DNA from: Chryseobacterium joostei
GTDB lineage: Bacteria; Bacteroidota; Bacteroidia; Flavobacteriales; Weeksellaceae
Reading direction: 5' to 3'
DNA length: 64,000 bases
NCBI RefSeq assembly: GCF_003815775.1
Contig: NZ_CP033926.1
Location: 4,650,001 to 4,714,000 of the forward strand
Shown here in pieces: positions 54,101-62,095 of this stretch. The notes below the pieces were generated by a model that was given only the letters and a program-made list of their open reading frames with translations, was not told the DNA's origin and did not search any database. The position numbers and the translations under genes are program-made. The stretch's first letter is position 1, and every line of letters starts with the position of its first letter.

Positions 54101-54713
54101 CTACCTATGGAATACAGGAGCAACTACCAGAACAATAACAACAAATGCTCCAGGTACCTATTCTGTAACCATTAGTAACGGAGTTTGCTCTAAAGTATTT
54201 ACAGCACAGTTAGTTAATCCTGATCTTCCTCAGTTTACGAATGTTGTTCATGAAAAGACTACTCTTACCCTTACAGCAAGTAACCCAACAGGAGGAACTC
54301 TGGAATACTCTATTGATGGAGGGTTGACATGGCAGAGCTCAAACGTGTTTACCGGTATTTTGAATAATACAACCTATCATTTAATGGTAAGAGTGAAAAA
54401 TGCTAAATGTGGCACTTCATTAGATTACTTCACATTTGTACTTAACAATGCCATTACCCCTAATATGGATGGGATTAATGATACCATAGATTTTACGGGA
54501 ATCAGTGGATATAAAGATTTTTCAGCTTCAATTTTTGATAGGTATGGAGCGGAAGTCTTCAAGGCTTCAAAAGGAGATGTGATCTGGAGAGGATCATTAA
54601 AAGGAATCAATCTGCCAACCGGTACGTATTGGTATCAGGTTCAGTGGGAAAATCCGGCAAACAAGAAATTGGAACAACGCTCAGGATGGATACTTTTGAA
54701 AAATAGAAACTAA
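51126..54713 (+). CDS. Choice-of-anchor L / T9SS type B surface protein, copy 2 (long form)
   Basis: This 1195-residue paralogue has the same plan as its neighbours: a signal peptide, RAGAFIDVNTPAYPESGYSITQLV, and a choice-of-anchor L domain with FDFVAVSSEVTFKYLFASKEY. It ends with a type B T9SS domain (ITPNMDGINDTIDF). The extra 400 residues come from a longer stalk: GESVTLTASGG-type modules appear three times (KGESITLTASGG, VGESVTLTASGG, AGESVTLTATGG), and SxISWTTVGGNIVSG-like modules twice. The SEEY motif of copies 1 and 3 reads SKEY here. It probably works at greater reach from the cell than the other two. Ligand unknown. Confidence 0.9.
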   Translation: MLNRRTGNLFLALFFAFMGSFIFAQNRGKVGELRRPSAATLRAGAFIDVNTPAYPESGYSITQLVKDVLISGGGCASANVSNVVVSPNLQPGNQNRSWGFFNKAGTNFPFNKGIILSTGYANKAGNSFLGDLSDDLATGGDMDLATALNIDNTFLTNATFIEFDFVAVSSEVTFKYLFASKEYQQNFPCNITDGFALLLKKVGDPTYTNMAVLPGGAGPVSVTNIHPAFPPTCGPKNEAYYGGTNTAQIETNFNGRTIPLTAKAAVIPGQKYHFKMVLADFQDPNFDSAVFLEAGSFDIGVKILGPGGVQLPASVNMCDNTPQTFTASVQEPNVTYQWFLNNNPIPGEVNPSYTATQPGTYTVKVYIQGSSCPGEATITVVGGTSPTVQNATLTACYTTGNATFNLPIAQPSISTTPGANFSYYTTLADANAGNANTIPTPAAYPSPGGQTVYVRVGSGFCAKVAELQLVKAPQMTVSIVPPVALTCTNSQITLDATASVYPSGATFNWVTTGGNIVSGGNTLNPVINAPGTYTLTISQVYQPGNVSCTAVGNVVVTGNSAPPNPLLTATKVKICKGESITLTASGGATYNWGGGLPGNGNTQVVSPTVTTTYTVTAVGSNGCVSPNPATLTIEVSEPFTAQNAILHKCYQPGLTFNLTEAQSQITSASGVTFTYYVNQADANAANGNFITGATAYTPLSANQTIYVLVSNGGCSYVVSLQLLRTAETTLTIATPQTVTCTTPQVTLNASTSVIPTGSTISWTTVGGNIVSGSTTLTPVVSAGGTYTLTVTNVSQPGNLSCPYTATVTVTQDTAAPVAALVSSQPRICVGESVTLTASGGTTYQWGNGLIGTGNTQVVSPTLNTVYTVYAVGANGCVSATPATVTVQVGPPIAGLSASKLKICAGESVTLTATGGFTYNWVGLTGNGNTQVVTPTVTTIYSVYALGGNGCSSVKAAEVTIEVVPAIVSTLENVYVCAGDNGTLDAGAGPNYTYLWNTGATTRTITTNAPGTYSVTISNGVCSKVFTAQLVNPDLPQFTNVVHEKTTLTLTASNPTGGTLEYSIDGGLTWQSSNVFTGILNNTTYHLMVRVKNAKCGTSLDYFTFVLNNAITPNMDGINDTIDFTGISGYKDFSASIFDRYGAEVFKASKGDVIWRGSLKGINLPTGTYWYQVQWENPANKKLEQRSGWILLKNRN

Positions 54714-54740
54714 ATTCTTTGATGAATAGAAAATAATTAA

Positions 54741-54776
54741 CAAAACCTTTCAGAAATGAAAGGTTTTGTGTTTTTT
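54741..54776 (+). terminator. Terminator after T9SS type B copy 2
   Basis: 11-bp arms (CAAAACCTTTC/GAAAGGTTTTG), 6-nt loop, then GTGTTTTTT. Confidence 0.9.
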
Positions 54777-54964
54777 AGCAATAAAGACTAATCATCTTTG
54801 TGATTTATTTTAGGAAAGATATAAATTTGATAAAATAAGGTTTAATGTTTACTATCATTTATTTAAAGGGTTTTGTTAATGAAAAATTGATTGCAAGAAG
54901 TGATATTTTTGTTCTTTTTATTATAAAAAACACAAATATGTGTATGGGATATTTAAAAAAAAAT

Positions 54965-54972
54965 TAAATTTG
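54965..54972 (+). promoter_or_regulatory. -7 promoter box of T9SS type B copy 3
   Basis: TAAATTTG is an exact TAnnTTTG match 16 nt before the ATG at 54989. A TGTG 22 nt upstream may act as -33. Confidence 0.5.
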
Positions 54973-54988
54973 TTGAAACAAAAATATT

Positions 54989-57346
54989 ATGAGAAGACAT
55001 CTACCGCTTTGTTTATTTTTTTTAGTCATTTCGACTTTTTTATTTTCACAAACCCAATATCCCAGAAAACCAGTAAGGGAGCAAAGTACTGCTCAATCCA
55101 GAAGAGCTGGAGCCTTTATTGATGTGAATGCTGCAGGGTATTTGGAGACCAATTATAGTATAGAAAAATTAGTAAAGGATGTACTAATCTCATCGGGAAC
55201 CAATACTTGTGTTACTCCAAATGTAACCAATGTAAAGATTACTCCTAACCACGCGGTAGGGGATGCAGATAGAGCTTGGGGATACTTTCATAAGGCAACC
55301 ACTAATTTTCCTTTCAAGGATGGAATTATACTTACTACCGGATTTGCAAGAAGAGCCGGTAATAGTTTTGAGGGAGCCCTTAATGATGTTAATGGAGGTG
55401 GATCTGATGCAGATTTAGCGCAGATTATTGGAGTAGTAGAAACTAAGCTTAATGATGCTGTACTTCTGGAATTCGACTTTGTACCTACCACTTCACAAAT
55501 TAAATTTAACTATTTATTAGCATCCGAAGAATATACAGGTTCATTCCCTTGTACCTTTGCAGATGCTTTCGCAATATTACTTAGACCTACTTCAGGTGGA
55601 CCTTATGTGAATATGGCTATTTTACCGGGAGGAGCAGGACCGGTAAGTGTTACCAATATTCACCCTGCAATAGGATCAAGCTGCGGGGCTGTTAATGCCC
55701 AGTATTTTGGTGGATACAATACAGGGAACGTTGAAACGAATTTTAATGGAAGAACAGTTCCGCTTACAGCTATTGCAGATGTAGTGGCGGGACAGCAATA
55801 TCATTTCAAAATGGTAATTGCCGATTATAGTGACCATAGTTATGATACAGCCGTATTTTTGGAAGGAGGGTCTTTCAATATTGGGGTAGACCTATTAGGC
55901 CCTGGAGGCGCAAAATTGCCTTCTGACATTAATGTGTGTGATAATGTACCTCAGGTAATTACAGCTTCTGTAAGTGACCCTAATTTAATTTACCAATGGT
56001 ATTACAATGGTACTCTAGTACCTAATGCTACAACCAATACAATTACAGCATTGCAGCCGGGAACTTACACCATTGAGGTGAGTGTGCCAGGAAATCCATG
56101 TCCGGGGAAAGCTTCAATTGAAATTCATGGAGGAACAACTCCACAGGCAAATGATGCAACAATGCTACTTTGTACCACTCCGGATATTACAACCTTCGAT
56201 TTAAGTACAATCAAACCGTCCATCAGTCCAACTCCTGGTGCTGTTTTCAAGTTTTATGAACAACAGGCAGACGCGCTTGCACAAAACAACAATAACATTC
56301 AGAACATCTTGAATTACAACGGTAATGATGGTCAGATTTTGTATGTAGTGGTTTCAAATGGTGGTTTCTGCAGCAAGATGGTTGAATTGAAACTCTTGAA
56401 AGAAGCAACGCCAACAACAAAGGTTAAGGCTTCAAGTATAAAAATATGTCCGGGAGAAACTGTAACGCTTACGGCAGAAGGTGGAGATACTTATTTGTGG
56501 AGCAACTTTCCGGGAACAGGCAATATGCAGGATGTTACCTTATATCAAAGTACAACATTTACAGTATATGCTATTGGGGCAAAGGGATGTAAATCTCTTA
56601 ACCCTGCAACAATAAGAATAGAAGTAACTCCTGAAATCACAACACCTTTAACAGACGTTGAAATGTGTGTTGGAGATCAGGTTACTCTTGATGCCGGAGC
56701 GGGACCTAACTATAAATATCTATGGAGTACTGGTGCAACTACTCAAAAGATTAACGTAAATCAGTGGGGAATTTATACTGTTGAGATTGATAATGGATTC
56801 TGTAAAAAAAGCTTCCCTGTTAAGGTAATGGGTGCAGCTACTCCTTATGTAGTTGGATTAGACTACGAGAGTACTAAAAAGACATTGACAGTGATGGCAG
56901 AAAACCCACCAATGAACAATACACCAAGTAGTCTTGAATATTCTATTGATAACGGAATTACATGGCAGCAGTCTAATACATTTACGGGTCTTTTAGATAA
57001 TACAAACTATACGATTCTTGTAAGAAGAGTGGGGACTCATTGTGTAGGAACCTTTGATTTCTTTACATTACAGATTAACAATATCATTACCCCTAACGAT
57101 GACGGAATTAATGATGTATTGGATCTGAAAGCTCTTGGCCAGTTTAAAAACTTTACAGGTTCTATTTACGATAGATATGGAGTGGAAATGTTCAAGTTTT
57201 CAAAAGAAAATCCAACATGGAATGGAACAGTAGCAGGTAAAAGATTACCTTCAGCAACCTATTGGTATAAGTTCAATTTTGAATATCCAAAATCAAAAAC
57301 TCAGATGAACTGGTCCGGATGGATCATGTTGAAAAACAGAGAATAA
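54989..57346 (+). CDS. Choice-of-anchor L / T9SS type B surface protein, copy 3
   Basis: The 785-residue paralogue has a signal peptide (MRRHLPLCLFFLVISTFLFSQ) and RAGAFIDVNAAGYLETNYSIEKLV. Its choice-of-anchor L domain contains FDFVPTTSQIKFNYLLASEEY. Ig-like modules follow (CPGETVTLTAEGG, CVGDQVTLDAGAG), then the type B T9SS end (ITPNDDGINDVLDL, SGWIMLKNRE). It is closer in length and module order to copy 1 than to the long copy 2. The open frame is full length with no sign of decay. A double terminator region follows, shared with the convergent rsmA gene. Confidence 0.9.
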   Translation: MRRHLPLCLFFLVISTFLFSQTQYPRKPVREQSTAQSRRAGAFIDVNAAGYLETNYSIEKLVKDVLISSGTNTCVTPNVTNVKITPNHAVGDADRAWGYFHKATTNFPFKDGIILTTGFARRAGNSFEGALNDVNGGGSDADLAQIIGVVETKLNDAVLLEFDFVPTTSQIKFNYLLASEEYTGSFPCTFADAFAILLRPTSGGPYVNMAILPGGAGPVSVTNIHPAIGSSCGAVNAQYFGGYNTGNVETNFNGRTVPLTAIADVVAGQQYHFKMVIADYSDHSYDTAVFLEGGSFNIGVDLLGPGGAKLPSDINVCDNVPQVITASVSDPNLIYQWYYNGTLVPNATTNTITALQPGTYTIEVSVPGNPCPGKASIEIHGGTTPQANDATMLLCTTPDITTFDLSTIKPSISPTPGAVFKFYEQQADALAQNNNNIQNILNYNGNDGQILYVVVSNGGFCSKMVELKLLKEATPTTKVKASSIKICPGETVTLTAEGGDTYLWSNFPGTGNMQDVTLYQSTTFTVYAIGAKGCKSLNPATIRIEVTPEITTPLTDVEMCVGDQVTLDAGAGPNYKYLWSTGATTQKINVNQWGIYTVEIDNGFCKKSFPVKVMGAATPYVVGLDYESTKKTLTVMAENPPMNNTPSSLEYSIDNGITWQQSNTFTGLLDNTNYTILVRRVGTHCVGTFDFFTLQINNIITPNDDGINDVLDLKALGQFKNFTGSIYDRYGVEMFKFSKENPTWNGTVAGKRLPSATYWYKFNFEYPKSKTQMNWSGWIMLKNRE

Positions 57347-57349
57347 AAA

Positions 57350-57381
57350 AAAGAAAGCCTTTCATTTGAAAGGCTTTCTTT
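57350..57381 (+). terminator. Terminator after T9SS type B copy 3
   Basis: Perfect 14-bp arms (AAAGAAAGCCTTTC/GAAAGGCTTTCTTT) close an ATTT loop directly after the stop codon. Confidence 0.85.
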
Positions 57382-57394
57382 ATAAAGTTACCAT

Positions 57395-57424
57395 TAAAAA
57401 AGCTCCTGATATAGGAGTTTTTTT
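57395..57424 (-). terminator. Terminator of rsmA
   Basis: On the minus strand CTCCT-ATATC-AGGAG is followed by C and six T, 10 bp past the rsmA stop codon. Confidence 0.75.
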
Positions 57425-57433
57425 GTTATATTT

Positions 57434-58204
57434 CTATTGGTTTTCTTTCCAAAGATTTGCAAAATGAATAAAATCAGACACACTAAGTTCTTCTGCTCTT
57501 TTGTCTAAAAATTCGTGACCTTTTAAAGCTTCAGGGATATTTAAAGCTTTCAATGCATTAGAAAGTTTTTTTCTTCTCTGGTTAAATCCTGTTTTTACAA
57601 TTTGCTTAAAGAGAACCTCATTGCCTGCCAAGCCCTCCTTTGGATTTCTTGTAAGTCTGATAACACCGGACTTTACTTTTGGCGGCGGGTTGAATACATT
57701 CTCATGAACGGTAAACATATAAGATACATCGTAGTAAGCCTGTATAAGAACCGAAAGAATACCGTAATCTTTAGTTCTGGGTACTGCAGCTGTTCTTTGT
57801 GCAACCTCTTTCTGGAACATTCCCACCATTTCAGGAATCAGCTCATAGTGATCCACAATCTGGAATAATATCTGTGATGAAATATTATACGGGAAATTAC
57901 CAATAATGGCAATCTGTTCATCCTTGATAAAATTAAAATCCTGCTTCAAAAAATCTCCTACAAAGGTATCTTCTGTAACCTTAGAATAGTTGTTTTTCAG
58001 ATACTCGATGGATTCTGTATCAATTTCTGCAAGGTAAATGGTTTGGTCCTTTTCAAGAAGATATTTGGTAAGAACCCCCATGCCGGGACCCACCTCCATA
58101 ATATTATTATAGTTCTCAAAACTAAGACCTTCTACGATTTTTCTTGCGATATTTTCATCTGTCAGGAAGTGCTGTCCAAGATGTTTTTTTGCTTTTACAC
58201 TCAA
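57434..58204 (-). CDS. rsmA: 16S rRNA dimethyladenosine transferase RsmA/KsgA
   Basis: RsmA dimethylates two adjacent adenosines in the 3' hairpin of 16S rRNA during late small-subunit assembly. The 256-residue protein starts with the family signature KKHLGQHFLTDENI. SAM motif I is IMEVGPGMGVLTKYLLE, and the catalytic block is GNFPYNISSQILF. The C-terminal helical part holds FNQRRKKLSNALK. It is divergent from ftsX across 91 bp. Function is certain from motifs. Confidence 0.96.
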   Translation of the reverse strand: MSVKAKKHLGQHFLTDENIARKIVEGLSFENYNNIMEVGPGMGVLTKYLLEKDQTIYLAEIDTESIEYLKNNYSKVTEDTFVGDFLKQDFNFIKDEQIAIIGNFPYNISSQILFQIVDHYELIPEMVGMFQKEVAQRTAAVPRTKDYGILSVLIQAYYDVSYMFTVHENVFNPPPKVKSGVIRLTRNPKEGLAGNEVLFKQIVKTGFNQRRKKLSNALKALNIPEALKGHEFLDKRAEELSVSDFIHFANLWKENQ

Positions 58205-58295
58205 GGTTTTTTATGATTTTATTAACAATGATTTTCTTTATTTCGTCCCAAATTTCGGAAGATTTTTTCTATTTTAGCCAAAAATTTTAATATTA

Positions 58296-59195
58296 ATGGC
58301 TAAATCTGTAGATGAATTTAATAAGAAAAGGCTTCGGTCCAGCAATATTACAGTAGTGATAAGTATTGCCTTAGTGTTATTTTTGTTGGGATTAATGGGG
58401 CTTATTTTAATCAATGCCCAGAAATATTCCGACTATATCAAGGAGCAATTGGTGGTGAACGCCTACTTTGATGAAAATTATGATGCTAAAGATTCTGTAA
58501 AGATTGCAAAACTTGAGGAAGAAACTTTTAAAAAGGTACAGACGTTAGCTCCTGTAAAAAAAGCAACCTACATCTCAAGAAGCATGGCTGCTAAGGAAGC
58601 CAAGAAAAGTATGGGGATTGATAGTGATGCCTTGTTTGAGGAAAATATTTTCCCTTCATCCATTGAGGTAGCTTTAAAACCTGAATATGTAGATCCTACA
58701 AAGATAGATGAAGCCATCAAGGCGATTAAATCTGTTCCGGGGATTATAGATGTTAAAAATGACAGTACCTTGATGGTCGATGTTTACAATAACCTGAGCA
58801 GAATCTTAAAATGGATTCTAGGATTTTCAGTGTTGTTTTTAGTATTAGCTGTTGTATTGATTAACAACTCTATTCGTCTGAAAATATTCTCCAAAAGGTT
58901 CATTATTAAGACCATGCAGCTGGTAGGAGCAAAAAGAAGATTTATTCTTAAGCCGTTTATCATTGAGGCAATTATTTTGGGAGCCATTGGTTCTGTGATT
59001 GGTCTTCTTGCATTAGGTGGTGTCTGGTATTACTTCACAAGCCAGATTGGCTCAGCTTTCGTACAGGACAACAATCAGTATTTCTGGTTAGTTATCTTAG
59101 TATTAGGAGTAGGAATCTTTATTTCTGTCTTAAGTACTATTTTCGCTACATGGAGATTCTTAAAATCAAACGTTGACGATTTATACTACTCTTAA
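58296..59195 (+). CDS. ftsX: Cell-division ABC transporter permease-like protein FtsX
   Basis: FtsX pairs with the ATPase FtsE to activate cell-wall hydrolases at the division site. The 299-residue protein has the FtsX topology: one N-terminal helix (VVISIALVLFLLGLMGLILI), an extracellular domain of about 130 residues, then three helices. The conserved SIRLKIFSKRFIIKTMQLVGAKRRFILKPF segment lies between helices 2 and 3. It opens a run ftsX-DUF3098-uppP-truB-rluF with small gaps; DUF3098 starts 2 bp after its stop. ftsE is not in the window. Confidence 0.93.
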   Translation: MAKSVDEFNKKRLRSSNITVVISIALVLFLLGLMGLILINAQKYSDYIKEQLVVNAYFDENYDAKDSVKIAKLEEETFKKVQTLAPVKKATYISRSMAAKEAKKSMGIDSDALFEENIFPSSIEVALKPEYVDPTKIDEAIKAIKSVPGIIDVKNDSTLMVDVYNNLSRILKWILGFSVLFLVLAVVLINNSIRLKIFSKRFIIKTMQLVGAKRRFILKPFIIEAIILGAIGSVIGLLALGGVWYYFTSQIGSAFVQDNNQYFWLVILVLGVGIFISVLSTIFATWRFLKSNVDDLYYS

Positions 59196-59197
59196 AA

Positions 59198-59494
59198 ATG
59201 AGCAAAAAAATAAATAAAATTTCAGCTTCAGATTTCGGAAACGAAGCAAAAGCAACACCGGAAAATGCATTCTATTTTGGACAGCAGAATTTCAAATGGA
59301 TGTTGATAGGATTAGCATTTATTGTTGTTGGATTTCTTCTGATGATGGGGCCTGATGCTAATACTGTAGACGGTAAATTTGATCCGAACTCATGGAATGA
59401 CGGTATTTTTTCCATCAGAAGAATCAGAATAGCTCCGCTATTTGTTGTAATAGGGTTTGCAATAGAAGTATACGCTATTTTAAAAAGAAAATAA
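59198..59494 (+). CDS. DUF3098 small membrane protein
   Basis: The 98-residue protein has the DUF3098 pattern: ENAFYFGQQNFKWMLIGLAFIVVGFLLMMG, then NSWNDGIFSIRRIRIAPLFVVIGFAIEVYAI. It makes two transmembrane helices with a short loop. It is found only in Bacteroidetes as far as I recall, regularly between ftsX and uppP. That position points to a cell-envelope or division role, but none is established. Confidence 0.9.
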   Translation: MSKKINKISASDFGNEAKATPENAFYFGQQNFKWMLIGLAFIVVGFLLMMGPDANTVDGKFDPNSWNDGIFSIRRIRIAPLFVVIGFAIEVYAILKRK

Positions 59495-59555
59495 TTATAA
59501 TTTATATTTAGAGATTAAGAGATTAGGAAATTTAGAATATATTCTGAAGATCCGG

Positions 59556-59581
59556 ATCTCTTAATCTTTTAATTTTTAAAG
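59556..59581 (+). repeat. AATCTTTTAAT motif before uppP
   Basis: A tract reading CTTAATCTTTTAATTTTTAA lies directly before the uppP ATG. It is like the tract before the THUMP methyltransferase gene at 10800-10848. Confidence 0.45.
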
Positions 59582-59584
59582 ATT

Positions 59585-60403
59585 ATGGATTTAATCAAAG
59601 CAATCATTATTGCCATTGTAGAGGGATTAACAGAATATCTTCCTATTTCTTCTACAGCACACATGGGGTTTACAGCAAATCTTATGGGACTGGAAGAAAC
59701 AGAATTTTTGAAAATGTTCCAGGTTTCCATTCAGTTTGGAGCAATTTTATCTGTCGTTGTAGCCTATTGGAAAAAGTTTTTCGATTTAAATAATATTCAG
59801 TTTTATTTTAAGTTAGCTTTTGCAGTAGTTCCTGCATTGGTTTTAGGATATTTATTCGATGATAAAATTGAAGCTGTTCTTGGAAATCAGATTGCTATTT
59901 CTTCAGTATTGGTGCTAGGTGGTGTTATTTTACTATTTGCCGACAAATGGTTTAAGAACCCTAAAATTGATGATGAAAAAGGAATTACAATAAGAAAAGC
60001 TATAACCATAGGATTCTGGCAATGTCTTGCAATGATGCCGGGAACAAGCCGTAGTGCTGCATCCATTATTGGAGGAATGACACAGGGGCTTACCAGAAAA
60101 GCAGCCGCTGAATTTTCTTTTTTCCTTGCTGTTCCTACCATGTTGGCTGTAACTGTATACTCTGTTTTTGTAAAAACATGGGGAAAGGAAACTGCCAATC
60201 CGCAGAAAGGATATGAAATGATTATGGCGTCGCAGGATCATATTATGATCTTTGTAGTAGGGAATGTAGTAGCATTTATTGTAGCACTTATTGCAATCAA
60301 GGCTTTCATTGGAGTACTTAATAAGTATGGTTTCAAACCTTGGGGATGGTACCGTATTTTTGTGGGAATAGCTTTACTAATCTATTTTTATTTCTTTAAA
60401 TAA
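59585..60403 (+). CDS. uppP: Undecaprenyl-diphosphatase UppP (BacA)
   Basis: UppP dephosphorylates undecaprenyl diphosphate so the lipid carrier can be reused for peptidoglycan and surface glycans; it also gives bacitracin tolerance. The 272-residue membrane protein has the catalytic motifs EGLTEYLPISSTAHM (residues 13-27) and PGTSRSAASIIGG, plus the usual eight-helix profile. It lies in the ftsX-DUF3098-uppP-truB run; truB starts 22 bp after its stop. Confidence 0.95.
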   Translation: MDLIKAIIIAIVEGLTEYLPISSTAHMGFTANLMGLEETEFLKMFQVSIQFGAILSVVVAYWKKFFDLNNIQFYFKLAFAVVPALVLGYLFDDKIEAVLGNQIAISSVLVLGGVILLFADKWFKNPKIDDEKGITIRKAITIGFWQCLAMMPGTSRSAASIIGGMTQGLTRKAAAEFSFFLAVPTMLAVTVYSVFVKTWGKETANPQKGYEMIMASQDHIMIFVVGNVVAFIVALIAIKAFIGVLNKYGFKPWGWYRIFVGIALLIYFYFFK

Positions 60404-60425
60404 AAAACATTCATTATATCCATTC

Positions 60426-61124
60426 ATGACTGCTGAAGAACTGAAATCAGGACATATATTTTTATTGGATAAGCCTTTGGACTGGACCTCTTTCCAGGCT
60501 GTCAATAAAATGAAATATAAACTTAAAAGGGAATTTGATCTTCCCAAAAAATTTAAAATTGGCCATGCCGGAACTCTGGATCCAAGAGCAACAGGTCTTC
60601 TGATTGTATGCTGTGGAAAATTCACTAAAAAGATCCCTGAAATTCAGGATGCTCCTAAGGAATATTGGACAGAGATCAAAATAGGGGTACAAACAGAATC
60701 TTATGATACTGAAAAACCGGAAATTCTTCATCAGGATATTTCAAATATCACTGAAGATCAGGTAAAGGAAGTTCTGGAAAAGTTTGTTGGTGAAATTGAA
60801 CAGAAACCACCGGTTTATTCCGCGATAAAGATTGATGGTGAAAGAGCCTATAATCTGGCAAGGGCAGGAGAGGAAGTAGAGATGAAGTCCAGAAAGACAA
60901 CCATCCATTATCTTAAAGATATTACAATAGATTTTCCTTTGATAAGCTTTACCGTAGGCTGCTCAAAGGGGACCTACATCAGAAGTCTGGCTCATGATAT
61001 TGGGCAGGAATTGGGAGTAGGAGCTTATCTTACACAATTAAGACGAACAAAAATTGGCGATTACAAAATTGAAGATGCTACAGATCAGTTTTTAAGCAAT
61101 GATTTTAGATTTCTGGAATCATGA
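60426..61124 (+). CDS. truB: tRNA pseudouridine-55 synthase TruB
   Basis: TruB makes pseudouridine at position 55 in the T-loop of tRNAs. The 232-residue product has the start DKPLDWTSFQAVNKMK and the catalytic block GHAGTLDPRATGLL with Asp52. KPPVYSAIKIDGERAY and CSKGTYIRSLAHDIG follow, as in the family. The C-terminal PUA region is short, usual for Bacteroidetes. Its stop codon overlaps the ATG of a 27-codon frame (ATGA), which in turn touches the next gene. Confidence 0.95.
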   Translation: MTAEELKSGHIFLLDKPLDWTSFQAVNKMKYKLKREFDLPKKFKIGHAGTLDPRATGLLIVCCGKFTKKIPEIQDAPKEYWTEIKIGVQTESYDTEKPEILHQDISNITEDQVKEVLEKFVGEIEQKPPVYSAIKIDGERAYNLARAGEEVEMKSRKTTIHYLKDITIDFPLISFTVGCSKGTYIRSLAHDIGQELGVGAYLTQLRRTKIGDYKIEDATDQFLSNDFRFLES

Positions 61125-61204
61125 AAATAAAACTATTTCATGGATTAAACTATGGAGTTATTATTTTCAGTAATAAAAATTATAACGGTTACGGACAAGA
61201 CTAA
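61121..61204 (+). CDS. Possible 27-residue peptide between truB and rluF
   Basis: An ATG at 61121 overlaps the truB stop (ATGA). The frame encodes 27 residues (basic start [12 protein letters not shown], tail NGYGQD) and ends in a TAA whose last A is the first base of the rluF ATG (TAATG). Both junctions are classic translational-coupling overlaps. It may be a real small protein, or a bridge that passes ribosomes from truB to rluF. Chance cannot be excluded. Confidence 0.35.
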   Translation: MKIKLFHGLNYGVIIFSNKNYNGYGQD

Positions 61205-61926
61205 TGGAAAAGACACGTATCAATAAATATTTATCAGAAGTAGGCTATTGTTCAAGAAGAGCAGCAGATAAACTGTTGGAGGAAGGCCGAATAAAGATTA
61301 ACGGTAAAATTCCTGAACTTGGAACCAAGGTTTCTGATGATGACTTGGTAGAAGTAGATGGAAAACCTGTCAGAGAACCTCAGGAAAAACCGGTTTATAT
61401 TGCATTCAATAAACCTGTGGGAATTGTTTGTACTACAGATACTAAACGCGAAAAGAATAATATTGTAGATTATATTAACTATCCCAAAAGGATTTTCCCG
61501 ATCGGGAGGTTAGATAAGCCAAGTGAAGGACTTATTCTTTTAACCAATGATGGTGATATCGTAAATAAAATTCTACGTGCCAGAAATAATCACGAAAAAG
61601 AATATCTGGTGCGTGTAGACAAGCCAATTACTCCTAGGTTTTTGGAGAAAATGAGAAATGGAGTTCCTATCCTCGATACAGTAACTAAAAAATGTGAGGT
61701 TGAGAAGATTGATGAAATGAACTTCAGGATTATTCTTACCCAAGGGCTCAACAGACAGATCCGTAGGATGTGCGAATATCTTGGCTACGAAGTAAAAAAG
61801 CTAAAGAGAATTCGTATCATGAATATGAAGCTGGATCTTCCAATAGGAAAATGGAGAGATCTTACGGACGAAGAACTTAGTACTCTAAATGATTTGCTGG
61901 AAGATTCTAGCAAAACGATCGACTAA
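61204..61926 (+). CDS. rluF: 23S rRNA pseudouridine synthase RluF-like
   Basis: The 240-residue enzyme has an S4 RNA-binding domain ([20 protein letters not shown]) and a pseudouridine-synthase domain. The catalytic Asp104 is in [20 protein letters not shown]. The [30 protein letters not shown] and [14 protein letters not shown] segments match E. coli RluF (position 2604) better than RsuA, RluB or RluE, by my memory of those sequences. The final assignment of the site needs comparison. It is the last gene of the truB run. Confidence 0.88.
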   Translation: MEKTRINKYLSEVGYCSRRAADKLLEEGRIKINGKIPELGTKVSDDDLVEVDGKPVREPQEKPVYIAFNKPVGIVCTTDTKREKNNIVDYINYPKRIFPIGRLDKPSEGLILLTNDGDIVNKILRARNNHEKEYLVRVDKPITPRFLEKMRNGVPILDTVTKKCEVEKIDEMNFRIILTQGLNRQIRRMCEYLGYEVKKLKRIRIMNMKLDLPIGKWRDLTDEELSTLNDLLEDSSKTID

Positions 61927-62095
61927 GACAAATAATAAACCTTACCATTTTTAATTTCTTACTTTCTAGTAATGCCACTGGAAATGTAATTGAATTGTAG
62001 TTATTTAATGATTTTTCACATATTGGTGTAATATATTTTATTTTTCAGAGAAATTATATTATATTTACAATAGACACAACTATAACCAGAAAATC

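Noticed and set aside
58273..58287. TTTAGCCAAAA near the ftsX start
   Set aside because: It matches the core of the dispersed element but lacks the second block and hairpins, so chance is likely.
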